Source: Massiliimalia massiliensis
GTDB taxonomy: Bacteria; Bacillota; Clostridia; Oscillospirales; Ruminococcaceae
DNA: 64,000 nt
NCBI RefSeq assembly: GCF_900155615.1
Contig: NZ_FUHT01000002.1
Coordinates: 310,001 to 374,000, forward strand
Reading direction: 5' to 3'
The position numbers were made by a program, and so were the translations under genes. Positions 24,830 through 34,080 of this stretch are shown piece after piece. Position 1 is the stretch's first letter. Each line of letters begins with the position of its first letter. Below the pieces are notes generated by a model. That model made no database searches and was not told the DNA's origin. It saw nothing but the letters and a program-made list of their open reading frames with translations.

Positions 24830-27157
24830 ATGTTCTGTTCAAAGTGCGGAAATCCTTTGTCGGATGACGCGAGATTTTGCAGTGTGTGTGGTGCACCTGT
24901 AAAGATATCACAAGAAGCTTCGCCGGTGCCGCAGCAACCGGCAGGTATATCGGATGAAACGGAAAACATCCAAACGCCGAAACCGGAGCCACTGATGCAG
25001 GAGCCTAATTTTAATGGGCAAATGGGCTATGGTGCGGCGACTCCGGTTCAAAAGAAATCTAAAAAGGGGCTTATCATCGGCCTTTCTCTCGGCGGCGTGC
25101 TGCTTGCGGTCATTCTTGCCGTGGCGCTGATTTTTGTGTTCTGCATTAAAGGCGGCTCCAAAGGCGACGGCAGTTCTATCCCTCTGGGATACTCCACGGT
25201 TGTTTATGATGACCAGTACACATATTTTCTAAGCGAGACCGAAACCTGGGAGCCCTGCATTAAGCGAGTTAGCAATGATCTGCGTGGGAAGCCGGAGATT
25301 CTATACGAAGCAGAAGAAATTAAAGGCGATGGGTGGAGTCAGTATCCCATGGGCTGTATTTTCCTCTGGAACGAAAAAATCTGCTTTATCGAAATCACAA
25401 AAGCCACAGAACAGGGCGATGAAGAATACGAAATTCACTGGCTCAGCAAAGACGGCAAGGAAAACGGCACCCTTGTAAGCTATGAGCAACTCAATACATA
25501 TGGCGATTTGCTGTCTCAAATGGAAGGCTGTTACTTCTTTGAAGACTATCTCATCTTCGGGAACAGGCAATTCTTCTACCGGTTGGATCTGAATACCGGT
25601 GAGCTGTGCGAACAGGAGGATTTTCTTGACCTTGAGGGGTCTGCCTGCTTTGTAGCGTATAACGACGGATACTATTATTACCTTGTTCCCGATATCGAGA
25701 ATAATCTCATGGGCGAAACTCTGTATCGAAAAGCGGTAGATTCTGAGGAAGAGGAAATCGGTAGAGTGCCATCCCAGGACGATGATGACGTGGAGAAGTA
25801 TTTCTCCTTTATTTCCAAAGAGGATTATCTATATTATGCGGATTTAGACAATATTTACCGGTTAAACATCGAGGACGGAAACACGGAAACCCTTGCGTCC
25901 TATGATGATGACGTATATAACAGATTTTGCCTTTCCGAGAACGGGCTCTACTATTATAAGGATATGACCCTCCACTTCCTCAATACAGAGACTCTGGAGG
26001 AAACGATTTTTGACAAGGTTGAAGGGATCCCTAACTTTATTCATGCCGGTGCCAATGATGCGTGCTGGATGCAGAGTGATTCAACCAGTCAACGGTATAA
26101 CTGTTTCCTTCAGGATGAGCAAGGCGGCTCCTATACATATTTCGGGGAAGAATCGAACGCAGCGGTAGAATCCGGTCAGGACGCCTCAACGGAGGAGCAG
26201 GAGACAGTCAATACCACCGAGCTATATGCGAGTATCGTAGAGAGTGCCCTGGAAAGGTATGGCAGCCTCTCCTTTGGCGGCTCCGAATATGAATGTTACG
26301 CAAAAGGCGTAATCAAATTAGACCTGAAGGACTTTAATCAGGATGGCACCGACGAATTGGTGATGCTCTATACCCCGGAAGGAGAAGGCGTCTTCCCGGT
26401 TATTGATGTATGGACGGTGCAGAATGGCGAGGCCATACAGCTTTTCTCCGGAAGATCCAAAAATGAGTCTCAAGAGTCAGAAATAACCTTTAGCTTATAC
26501 GAAAATGCCGGTTGCTTTTACATACCGGTATATGATTCTCTGGACCATAACCCCGTGTATGTTCATTTATATGGCTTCGATGAGAACGGGAACTTTGGAG
26601 AAGTCTATCAATATGAAAACAACGCTTTTTATATGAACCAGCTCCCGGATGGGAAGAAATTTGCAGGATGTAACACGTTCAGTTTCTACTTCAATGCGCA
26701 GTTCAGCGGCGTCGATGCATATGAGAGCCAGAAAAGAACTATGGAAGAATCGCTCCAGGGGGATATGGAGTATATGCTGAATGAGCTGGGGATCGCCATG
26801 CCTGAGAATTCCTCGGGAAATACGTTTTCCGCCTACGACTATGAAGGCAACTGGACTTGGCAGCAGGAAGACAGCGACATGACTGCTTCGCTGCAATTAA
26901 AAGCCACCGATGAATCTACGCTTTCCGGCGAGCTTAGCTTTTATCGTTTTTTCAGCGATCAGTTGACCATTACAATGTCGCCCGATCATACAGGAACGGT
27001 CACCTCTGATTACGGCGGTTTTCAGGGAACGGCACGCTTCGAAGCAGGGAATTTGTATTTCAGCTTTGAAGATCGGATTTTTTATTATGATCGTGAAATC
27101 TCGGAGGCGTTTGGGACAACGGAGTTTTGTTTTGTACCTGCAAATTCATCAACGTAG
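24830..27157 (+). CDS. Zinc-ribbon membrane protein with large outer beta domain
   Basis: A 775-residue protein. The N-terminal zinc ribbon (CSKC, CSVC; C3, C6, C17, C20) is followed by a linker and a membrane helix at about 80-105. A long outer region rich in Tyr and Asp has repeated YYY/W-D patterns like the DUF5050 beta-propeller, and a C-terminal lipocalin-like segment follows (YEGNWTWQQEDSDMTASLQL). RBS GAGGAG. The TAG that ends it looks premature: the same frame continues for 92 more codons as another domain. First gene of the cargo operon. Confidence 0.78.
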   Translation: MFCSKCGNPLSDDARFCSVCGAPVKISQEASPVPQQPAGISDETENIQTPKPEPLMQEPNFNGQMGYGAATPVQKKSKKGLIIGLSLGGVLLAVILAVALIFVFCIKGGSKGDGSSIPLGYSTVVYDDQYTYFLSETETWEPCIKRVSNDLRGKPEILYEAEEIKGDGWSQYPMGCIFLWNEKICFIEITKATEQGDEEYEIHWLSKDGKENGTLVSYEQLNTYGDLLSQMEGCYFFEDYLIFGNRQFFYRLDLNTGELCEQEDFLDLEGSACFVAYNDGYYYYLVPDIENNLMGETLYRKAVDSEEEEIGRVPSQDDDDVEKYFSFISKEDYLYYADLDNIYRLNIEDGNTETLASYDDDVYNRFCLSENGLYYYKDMTLHFLNTETLEETIFDKVEGIPNFIHAGANDACWMQSDSTSQRYNCFLQDEQGGSYTYFGEESNAAVESGQDASTEEQETVNTTELYASIVESALERYGSLSFGGSEYECYAKGVIKLDLKDFNQDGTDELVMLYTPEGEGVFPVIDVWTVQNGEAIQLFSGRSKNESQESEITFSLYENAGCFYIPVYDSLDHNPVYVHLYGFDENGNFGEVYQYENNAFYMNQLPDGKKFAGCNTFSFYFNAQFSGVDAYESQKRTMEESLQGDMEYMLNELGIAMPENSSGNTFSAYDYEGNWTWQQEDSDMTASLQLKATDESTLSGELSFYRFFSDQLTITMSPDHTGTVTSDYGGFQGTARFEAGNLYFSFEDRIFYYDREISEAFGTTEFCFVPANSST

Positions 27158-27436
27158 GCCGGAAACTCTGAATTTGACGTGACGTCAATGCTGGACGAAT
27201 GGACGCTGGAAATATCCCAGCCAGACGCCGAATATGTCCCCCATTATCTTATCCGATTGAATGCAGACGGCACGATGAATTTTAGAGCCGAGGACGGAAG
27301 CTGGCTTGATTATACCTATACGATAGATGCAACACATTTTTCGTTCACCTACACAGGGACTGGCCTCTCGTCCAGTGGCACTTATGTGATCGATGGAGAT
27401 AAGTTAATCTTTTCCGAGGAGAACGATGTAAATTGA
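27158..27436 (+). pseudogene. In-frame continuation of the zinc-ribbon protein after a TAG
   Basis: Directly after the TAG at 27155-27157 the same frame runs 92 codons (AGNSEFDVTSMLDEWTLEIS onward) and ends at 27436 with a domain like DGTMNFRAEDGSW, then SGTYVIDGDKLIF. This repeats the pattern of the small lipoprotein at 32667. There is no ribosome binding site. I read it as a C-terminal domain cut off by an amber mutation (CAG to TAG would restore it) or made by read-through. Confidence 0.55.
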
Positions 27437-27509
27437 GTATCAAGCCAGTGAGGAGCCAGCTGCGAACAATCCAAGTGTCTCGTAAAAGGTCTGAAAGCGA
27501 GGGGATTCT

Positions 27510-30500
27510 ATGAAGAAAAAAATATCCATGATTCTGGCGGTGCTTATGCTGATGCTCTGTCTGCCGGTTTCTGCCGTGGCGGCGTCTGAGTCCGAGGAAG
27601 TTACCATACAAACAGAAATCTTCAGCGGTTTTGATATTACGATACCAGGATCCATTGCGGAGAAATACCGCTGGTCAGAGGGCGGCTTAGAGGGAGCCAA
27701 TTGGATACACTTCTACGATCGCTCCAAATTTGATGCATCAGGCGGAAAGAGCAGTTATGAGTTAGCGGATGAGGAGAAGGGATACCTGTTCAGCATCCGT
27801 CAGTACTACTACGACAGCGATTATCGTTACGGAATGGGCGATCCCCTGTTTTATGAGCTGTTCCAGCCGACCAGAAATGACATTGTGGCCTTTTATAGCT
27901 GGGGCGACTTGTCGAAGCTCATGATCCTTTCTGTGGAGTATGCAGATTCTGCTCCGGTGTCTGTGCAAAAAGAGGCACTGAAAATTGCCGGATATATGAC
28001 GCCGGATTCCGATGTATACCTGGAGGATGTGGACGCGAATCCCTGGAACCTCAAATTCGCGAATTTCCTCCTGAACGGGCGCTTTCGGAACATGGGACAG
28101 GAATATTTTGACGACACAGAAATGCAGGCCTGTCTTTTCAACGTCGCGGGGGACGATTACCCGGAGTTAATTATCACCAACGGGGCGGCAGACGGGCAAT
28201 CCTCCCGGGCATATATCTATACGTTCAGCGAAAACTGGCAGGTTGAATATCTGCGTACCGCAACAACAGAAGATCTTAACGCCATGCCGCTGCAGCCTTT
28301 TACAGCGATTCGCGGGGGATGGGGAGATTTCCTGAAAGCCTGCGGTTATCAGATTGAATATCTATCTGCGCAAATAAGCTCAGCGGACTGGCTCGGCACT
28401 TACCGATACGACGATGGAGATCAGGGAGAGCTGTATATCGTCAAGGAGTCAGACGCCAGCGAGGTGCGCGGCGTCTATGTGTTCCGCAAAGCGGACGGCG
28501 AATATGACAGCCGGGCTTTCGTATGGGACAAGGATGACAGCAGTACGGCTTCGGAGCCGTTCCAGAACGGTAACGACTCTATCCATTATCATTGGGAAAA
28601 CGACAGAATTGTTGTGGATTACCCGGATGGCTGGTGGCCGGACAGGACATATGAATGGGTGTCGGACGTGGATGGTGCTGGCGAATATATCCCGGGGGTT
28701 CCGGTCAGTTATGGCGGAGCAACTGTAGATTTTAAAGAATGGATGTTTGAGAAATCAGCCGATGAATACGATAACGAGTTGGCAACGCTCGGCGCGATGC
28801 TCTGTATGGCAGCCGGAAGAGGTGAGCAGGAAATCTGCCGGCTCTTCTATCAGATGGGCATAGAGGATGATAATATCTGGACTTCCAACTATGATAACAG
28901 CGTTGAAATCATGGGTCAGGAAATTGGCGATGGCAATGCGTACAGCATAGCGCATAGGCCAATCCGGCTTAACGGTGAAGAGACAAATCTCATCTTCATT
29001 GTTGTCCGGGGCTCCGTTACTGTAAATGAGTTTATAGGGGATCACTATGCGGAAGCGAACAGAGATGTTCTGGGTTATACGGCCTACGACTATATTGAAG
29101 ACTTTGAGAAAAAGGTTTGGGAGGACGTGAAAAAGTACGCCAATGCCCATGAGGATCTGTATGATAAGCCACGTGCCTTTTTCATTACCGGGCACAGCCT
29201 TGGCGGCGCTGCGGCAAATCTGATTGCCGCACTGGCAAACAATCCAGAGACGGGGGACAGTTGGATTTTCATGGACACCGATACTTCCCGTATCTTTTCC
29301 TACACCTATGGTGCGATCGACTCCATTTGGGACGACGGTAAAGAGGACTTTCCTGTGACGACCGGCTATGATAATATCCATAACATTTACAATTACTTTG
29401 ACACCTTCGGTCCGAACGGAAGGGAAACTTTGACCGCTGCGGGAAATTCCATGATAGGAAAGTTTGGACATATCGATAAATTTGCCTATCGGTTCTCCTG
29501 GGAGAACGACTTGAGAACATCAGAAAACCATATTATCGATAACTATCTGAGGGCAATTGTGGAGGGCGCCGTATCGTGTTCAAAGCCATGTTCATGCTGG
29601 GAAGTGGACTGCCCCGTTGATGTTGAGGTTATAAAAAACGGTGAAGTTGTTGGTCGGATCACGGACAATCAGGTAGATGAGTCTCTCATCTCTGCCAATC
29701 CAGAAGTGGCGCTGATGGTGGTGGAGGATTCCAAGCGCGTCGCTGTGTTTGACAGCCCGGAGGCGTATTCCCTGCGCATTACGGCGACAGACGACGGTGA
29801 AATGTCGGTATCCACGGTATCCTTTGACGATAGCGGCGAAAGCTATGGTGCCGCGGAATACCCCAATGTGGAGATTGAAACCGGTCAGGTGTTCTCCATG
29901 GAGCTGCCTGCCGCCGATTCAGCCGGAAGCGACCCGCAGACGCCGGAGCTGCTGGTCATGGATGGAGACAGAATCAGCGGAAAGGTCAACCCGGACGGAA
30001 GTATCTCTCCGGTCAATGGGACAGGAAATTGGTTGCAGCTTGCTTTGCTGGCTGCGGTCGCGATTCTTGGTGTTCTAATCACATTCCTGGGAGGAAGAAA
30101 AATGAAGGAAACAAAAAAACTAAAATTTCCGATCGCATCTATTTTTGCGGTGATCCTGGCCTTTGGTCTCCTGACCAATTTATATCGGCTGCGGGTCAGA
30201 AGCGGTTGGATGGACAGTCAAATCGGCTACCGCATGGTGGTGGAGTTTGGCAGCACCTACTCTGTTCTCCATATCCTCTACCAAGTCCTGCTGATCGGCA
30301 GCATGATCCTGCTGGCGGTTCTGCTGTTCATGCGGAAGCGGAACAGCCTTCTGGCAGGCGCGCTGGCAATCCAAGCACTTTTGCCCGCTTTTACGCTTAC
30401 GAGTTTTCTTCTGAACTGCGGCTCCCGGGGCTTTTTTGATGTGTATGAGTATGAGCTTCATTTTGGCCCGATGATGTGGGCAATTGGCATCTGCGGCTGT

Positions 30501-31061
30501 TATGTGCTGGAAATTCTATGCTATCTGCTCCTTACCCTCATGACGATCACGCCGTGCGCCGGGGACGGTGAGCACAAGCGTGGGCTGCACAGGCTGTGGT
30601 TCCTGCCTGGCATACTCGGCATCTTTATCGCCTTTGCGCATCTTGTGGGAAACATCTATTTTATGCGCAGCGACTTATACTGTTTGTCTGTCCTGTTCCT
30701 GATTCCTATGGCGTTCCTTCTGGGCTGGTGGCTGACGCATCCGTATAAAAAGGAAAGACCTGTCTATCAAATGCCCGTTACGCAGCCTTATGGACAGCCG
30801 GTCTATCAGAGCGTTGGTACTTTTGATGCTGCTCAGAAAGTAAACTGCTCTGGCTGCGGCCGGGAACTGCTGCCGGACGAGATGTTTTGCGCAGGCTGCG
30901 GTACCAGACGCCCGGAACCGTCTCGGGCCGAACCGGATACTGCAAATCAAAAGGTTTTCTGCTCCGGCTGCGGCAGGGAGCTTCCGCCGGATGAGGATTT
31001 CTGCTGCGTTTGCGGTACGCGCAGGCCAAACCTGTTGCAGGATGAAACCATTGATTTATAA
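27510..31061 (+). CDS. Giant exported class-3 lipase-like protein with membrane helices and two zinc ribbons
   Basis: A 1183-residue fusion. It has a signal peptide (ISMILAVLMLMLCLPVSAVA) and beta-rich N-terminal domains. An alpha/beta-hydrolase of the class-3 lipase type has nucleophile S563 in TGHSLGGAA and a GNSMIG...HID stretch nearby. About six membrane helices follow after residue 840. The C-terminal tail has two zinc ribbons (CSGC...CAGC and CSGC...CCVC). Lipase on the outside and zinc ribbons on the inside would be an unusual arrangement. It is second in the cargo operon and has its own RBS. Confidence 0.75.
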   Translation: MKKKISMILAVLMLMLCLPVSAVAASESEEVTIQTEIFSGFDITIPGSIAEKYRWSEGGLEGANWIHFYDRSKFDASGGKSSYELADEEKGYLFSIRQYYYDSDYRYGMGDPLFYELFQPTRNDIVAFYSWGDLSKLMILSVEYADSAPVSVQKEALKIAGYMTPDSDVYLEDVDANPWNLKFANFLLNGRFRNMGQEYFDDTEMQACLFNVAGDDYPELIITNGAADGQSSRAYIYTFSENWQVEYLRTATTEDLNAMPLQPFTAIRGGWGDFLKACGYQIEYLSAQISSADWLGTYRYDDGDQGELYIVKESDASEVRGVYVFRKADGEYDSRAFVWDKDDSSTASEPFQNGNDSIHYHWENDRIVVDYPDGWWPDRTYEWVSDVDGAGEYIPGVPVSYGGATVDFKEWMFEKSADEYDNELATLGAMLCMAAGRGEQEICRLFYQMGIEDDNIWTSNYDNSVEIMGQEIGDGNAYSIAHRPIRLNGEETNLIFIVVRGSVTVNEFIGDHYAEANRDVLGYTAYDYIEDFEKKVWEDVKKYANAHEDLYDKPRAFFITGHSLGGAAANLIAALANNPETGDSWIFMDTDTSRIFSYTYGAIDSIWDDGKEDFPVTTGYDNIHNIYNYFDTFGPNGRETLTAAGNSMIGKFGHIDKFAYRFSWENDLRTSENHIIDNYLRAIVEGAVSCSKPCSCWEVDCPVDVEVIKNGEVVGRITDNQVDESLISANPEVALMVVEDSKRVAVFDSPEAYSLRITATDDGEMSVSTVSFDDSGESYGAAEYPNVEIETGQVFSMELPAADSAGSDPQTPELLVMDGDRISGKVNPDGSISPVNGTGNWLQLALLAAVAILGVLITFLGGRKMKETKKLKFPIASIFAVILAFGLLTNLYRLRVRSGWMDSQIGYRMVVEFGSTYSVLHILYQVLLIGSMILLAVLLFMRKRNSLLAGALAIQALLPAFTLTSFLLNCGSRGFFDVYEYELHFGPMMWAIGICGCYVLEILCYLLLTLMTITPCAGDGEHKRGLHRLWFLPGILGIFIAFAHLVGNIYFMRSDLYCLSVLFLIPMAFLLGWWLTHPYKKERPVYQMPVTQPYGQPVYQSVGTFDAAQKVNCSGCGRELLPDEMFCAGCGTRRPEPSRAEPDTANQKVFCSGCGRELPPDEDFCCVCGTRRPNLLQDETIDL

Positions 31062-31097
31062 AGAGGAAATGAATTATTAAATGCGAGGTATTTTACG

Positions 31098-31685
31098 ATG
31101 AAAATGAAAAGGTTTATATCATTGCTTGTCATACTGTTCATTGCGGCCGCAATGCTGACTGCCTGCGGAAGATTTTCAGAGAAAAGAACGCTGTCGGTCA
31201 GCTTTCCCAAAACCGCACGCGTAACTGATCAAGGGACAGAAACCATTACAACCTATTCACATGACAGAGTCATCGTCCATGATGACGGCTATATTGAGGT
31301 TCGCGGAACAATGCAAAGCGGGGATGAAGAACATAGTGTGCAATGGCTCTATACACCGGACGGGAAACCGGTAGGCAGCCGCGAGGAACAGTCATCCGGT
31401 CAGAAGGATTCTGTATTCTTATTTGACAATTATTTTGACTTTGTACCGAGAGAAGACGGCGTCGTAAAGGTGGAAGGAAATACGGTGTATTACGAAGACC
31501 ATTATGAGGTCTATGACGTAGAAAACGATATCATCCGTGAAATTACCGTTTTTAGCGATGGTCAGCCCGGGAACCATTTCAAAATGAATGAATTTGGTCA
31601 GCTAATGAAAATGGAACTCTGCGATTCAAATGGTGTTTATTATGAATTGGAATATACGTACCAGGAGATTCCTGTGGAATCATGA
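31098..31685 (+). CDS. Lipoprotein of unknown function
   Basis: A 195-residue lipoprotein (ISLLVILFIAAAMLTACGRF, lipobox LTAC). The outer domain is made of strands with many Asp and Tyr (YIEVRGTMQSGDEEHSVQW, YYEDHYEVYDVEND). I do not recognise a family. It follows the lipase gene by 36 bp and is likely co-transcribed. Confidence 0.72.
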   Translation: MKMKRFISLLVILFIAAAMLTACGRFSEKRTLSVSFPKTARVTDQGTETITTYSHDRVIVHDDGYIEVRGTMQSGDEEHSVQWLYTPDGKPVGSREEQSSGQKDSVFLFDNYFDFVPREDGVVKVEGNTVYYEDHYEVYDVENDIIREITVFSDGQPGNHFKMNEFGQLMKMELCDSNGVYYELEYTYQEIPVES

Positions 31686-31718
31686 TACGCAGATACTAAA
31701 AACAAGGAGGATTTACTT

Positions 31719-32597
31719 ATGAATGACAAAAAATACAGTCCCGGTACTTCCGAAACGGAAGAGTTGATAGACGGCAGCTTTCGCTCTGCGGTGAATTATA
31801 TAGTCTCACTTGTGAAAAGCTGGAAACTGAATCCGCTTCAGCGCACTTTGGCAATCATTTCTGCCGTCAGCTCGCTTTTTTTGCTGATCAATCTCAATGG
31901 CCAGATATATATCTGGATGTGTGTGCTTGCCGGTCTTTTGCAACTTTGGATGTGTGTGAAGAAGGTGAAGGTAGAATCCTTCTCCATGGCCTTTACATAT
32001 TCCTTGTTTAGCGTTGCCACCCTGATTAATGCAATTCAGCAGATTATCAGTTACGGCGAATATTATTTCTCCGGCTGGCGTGGGGCGGAACGAGTAATCG
32101 TTCAGCTTGTATTGTATGCATTGGTTACTATGGCATGGATTTTGGCATTGAAAAAAGACGAAAATAAAAATACCCTTCGGCTTGTTTTCTTCGTCATCTC
32201 TTGTGTGCTTGGCGCATACGAGGTCATATATGTCCTGCTCGCTCTGCGGACAAGCTTTAAGCTTGCCCTGTACGGTTTGGCATGGATTGGTTTTATTGCC
32301 GTTTTTGCCATACAGGTTTTCATGCTTTATCGAAAAAATGCCCCGCAAAATCATACCTTCGTGCAGAGCGTCAACAGAAGTGCAAATACCCTCAATCCAC
32401 AAATGATGTATTATTCGCCCGAACAGCCTCAAACAACCGTACTGCCGCAGGAGCAGCCTTCCGCTATACCGGAGGAGGCACAGACTCCGTCTTTTGCGAG
32501 GGAAACAATTTACTGCACACAGTGCGGCGCTGCTATGGACAGCCATTCCATGTTCTGCACGAAATGCGGCGCAAGACTAAAAAACGATCCGGTATGA
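31719..32597 (+). CDS. Polytopic membrane protein with C-terminal zinc ribbon
   Basis: A 292-residue protein with six or seven membrane helices, then a Pro/Gln-rich linker and a C-terminal zinc ribbon (CTQC...CTKC). RBS AAGGAGG. Its domain order is the reverse of the 775-residue protein of the same operon, where the ribbon comes first. Function unknown; the shared ribbons suggest that several members meet at the inner membrane face. Confidence 0.75.
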   Translation: MNDKKYSPGTSETEELIDGSFRSAVNYIVSLVKSWKLNPLQRTLAIISAVSSLFLLINLNGQIYIWMCVLAGLLQLWMCVKKVKVESFSMAFTYSLFSVATLINAIQQIISYGEYYFSGWRGAERVIVQLVLYALVTMAWILALKKDENKNTLRLVFFVISCVLGAYEVIYVLLALRTSFKLALYGLAWIGFIAVFAIQVFMLYRKNAPQNHTFVQSVNRSANTLNPQMMYYSPEQPQTTVLPQEQPSAIPEEAQTPSFARETIYCTQCGAAMDSHSMFCTKCGARLKNDPV

Positions 32598-32666
32598 TAA
32601 CCGGGCGCATCGCTTTTTTATAGTGACAAACAAAAAGACTTTTACAAAAAATCAGGAGGGAAAATT

Positions 32667-32984
32667 ATGAGAACAAATGTAAAATTACGTCTATTATCCG
32701 TACTACTGGCGGTTGTCCTATGTGCCACTATATTGACCGCCTGCGGAGGCTCAAAGCTCGATGGCACATATCGCTCTCAGGGTCTTATTTCCCAATCGTT
32801 TACCTTTGACGGAGACCAGGTGACCATGTCTGCTTTCGGCGTCAATGCCAGCGGCACATATCGGATCGAGGGTGATCAAATCATCATCACGTATTCCCTG
32901 TTTGGTCAGGAATACACTTGGGAGCAATCCTTTTCGCAGTCGGGAAATGTGATCAACATCGGCGGCACAGAATTTGAAAAATAA
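32667..32984 (+). CDS. Small lipocalin-like lipoprotein
   Basis: A 105-residue lipoprotein (VLCATILTACGGS, lipobox LTAC) with about 80 residues of repeated strands (DGTYRSQGLISQSFTFDGD, then SGTYRIEGDQIIITYSLFGQ). The fold resembles small lipocalin/DUF-type beta barrels. The same pattern closes the 775-residue protein after its TAG. RBS CAGGAGG. Confidence 0.72.
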   Translation: MRTNVKLRLLSVLLAVVLCATILTACGGSKLDGTYRSQGLISQSFTFDGDQVTMSAFGVNASGTYRIEGDQIIITYSLFGQEYTWEQSFSQSGNVINIGGTEFEK

Positions 32985-33003
32985 AATTTAGGAGGAATTG
33001 ATT

Positions 33004-33489
33004 ATGTGGTTTGCAATTTTACTTTCCGTTGGAGCGGTTGCCATTGGCCTGTTCTTTGGACTTCGCCAAGGAAAGGTCAACAACCAGCTTTTGGATGAAG
33101 GAAGAATCGTAAAACGTAAGTATGTCATCACGGAGCAGGCGGAGGAGTTCACCCTGCGGGGTGCAGATTTTGCCCGTGTTCTGCAGGGTATCCAGGATGC
33201 TGATTTAAGAGGAAGCGGCGTATCCGTTCAAAGGAATGATACAAATCAGGCATTCTTCTTTACCGGAAGCAACTGGAAGGCTGAAATGTATCGGAAGAAC
33301 GATGTGGGCGACCAGAACGTGTGGTATTTCCATTTCACCAATTGGAAAACCTACCGGGGTATGGTGCAGGAGCACATCCCTATGAACATTTTGATTACCG
33401 CAATCGAGAAAATGTTCCTTTCCATTGACCCAGGTGCCCAGGTCCAGAACATCCCCATCAAAGTAAAAACCAACCCCAGCTTTTTCTAA
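33004..33489 (+). CDS. Single-helix membrane protein, cytoplasmic or surface domain unknown
   Basis: A 161-residue protein starting at ATG 33004 behind AGGAGG. An N-terminal membrane helix (WFAILLSVGAVAIGLFFGL) is followed by a mixed alpha/beta domain (FARVLQGIQDADLRGSGVSV, NVWYFHFTNWKTYRGMVQE). No recognised motif. It is part of the tightly spaced cargo operon. Confidence 0.7.
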   Translation: MWFAILLSVGAVAIGLFFGLRQGKVNNQLLDEGRIVKRKYVITEQAEEFTLRGADFARVLQGIQDADLRGSGVSVQRNDTNQAFFFTGSNWKAEMYRKNDVGDQNVWYFHFTNWKTYRGMVQEHIPMNILITAIEKMFLSIDPGAQVQNIPIKVKTNPSFF

Positions 33490-33510
33490 TGGAACCAGGA
33501 GGAAAGAACC

Positions 33511-33894
33511 ATGAATAAAAATCTGTTGCTTATTATATGCGCCGTTGGTGTTGTAGCGCTTATATATCTGATCCGGTATATCATCGCAAAGGTGGTCTAC
33601 AAGGGAACAGATGCCATTGAAAACAAGCTGCGGCAGATTGAGCCGGGTACCCGCGCTACGGGCAACCAAAGCCTGGCGGAGCGGCTGGGCGTTCCCGGGC
33701 AGAATCCCCCGGCTGTCCAGTCCAACCAGACTCCGCCCCCGCAGCCTGTTTCGCCTCAGCCCGGTAACCCTGCCGATATCCAGGTAGTTTCCGCTCAGGG
33801 ACAGACGGCTTCTTTCTGCACCAAATGTGGCGCTGCGGTAAAACCCGGCAGCGCTTTCTGCACAAAATGCGGAGCAGAACTGAAAAAGAACTGA
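33511..33894 (+). CDS. Single-helix membrane protein with C-terminal zinc ribbon
   Basis: A 127-residue protein. An N-terminal membrane helix (LLLIICAVGVVALIYLIRYI) is followed by a Pro/Gln-rich linker and a zinc ribbon (CTKCGAAV...CTKCGAEL). RBS AGGAGG, 21 nt after the previous stop. Last gene of the cargo operon and the fourth zinc-ribbon protein in it. Confidence 0.75.
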   Translation: MNKNLLLIICAVGVVALIYLIRYIIAKVVYKGTDAIENKLRQIEPGTRATGNQSLAERLGVPGQNPPAVQSNQTPPPQPVSPQPGNPADIQVVSAQGQTASFCTKCGAAVKPGSAFCTKCGAELKKN

Positions 33895-34002
33895 ATACGA
33901 AACCCGAACAGAAAAGGCCGCAGCAATGTGGCTTTTTCTGTTGCAATCTTGGCCTAATTCGGTTCGCCGACATAGTAATAAAAACAAAAATTCTCTGCAA
34001 CG

Positions 34003-34042
34003 GAAAAATCCTCAACACCTGCAATGGTGCTGAGGATTTTTC
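34003..34042. terminator. Strong bidirectional terminator between the cargo operon and the STAND gene
   Basis: GAAAAATCCTCA/TGAGGATTTTTC (34003-34014 and 34031-34042) with an extra inner CACC/GGTG. A weaker hairpin AACAGAAAAGGCC/GGCTTTTTCTGTT lies at about 33907-33942. Between them they end transcription from both sides. Confidence 0.8.
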
Positions 34043-34080
34043 TTGTTCATAGCCCAAAAGAGGGTTAAGAAACTCGTCCT

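Noticed and set aside
19880-34080. A separate nested transposon carrying the sensor and zinc-ribbon genes
   Set aside because: No transposase, integrase or flanking repeats could be found at its borders; only composition hints exist.
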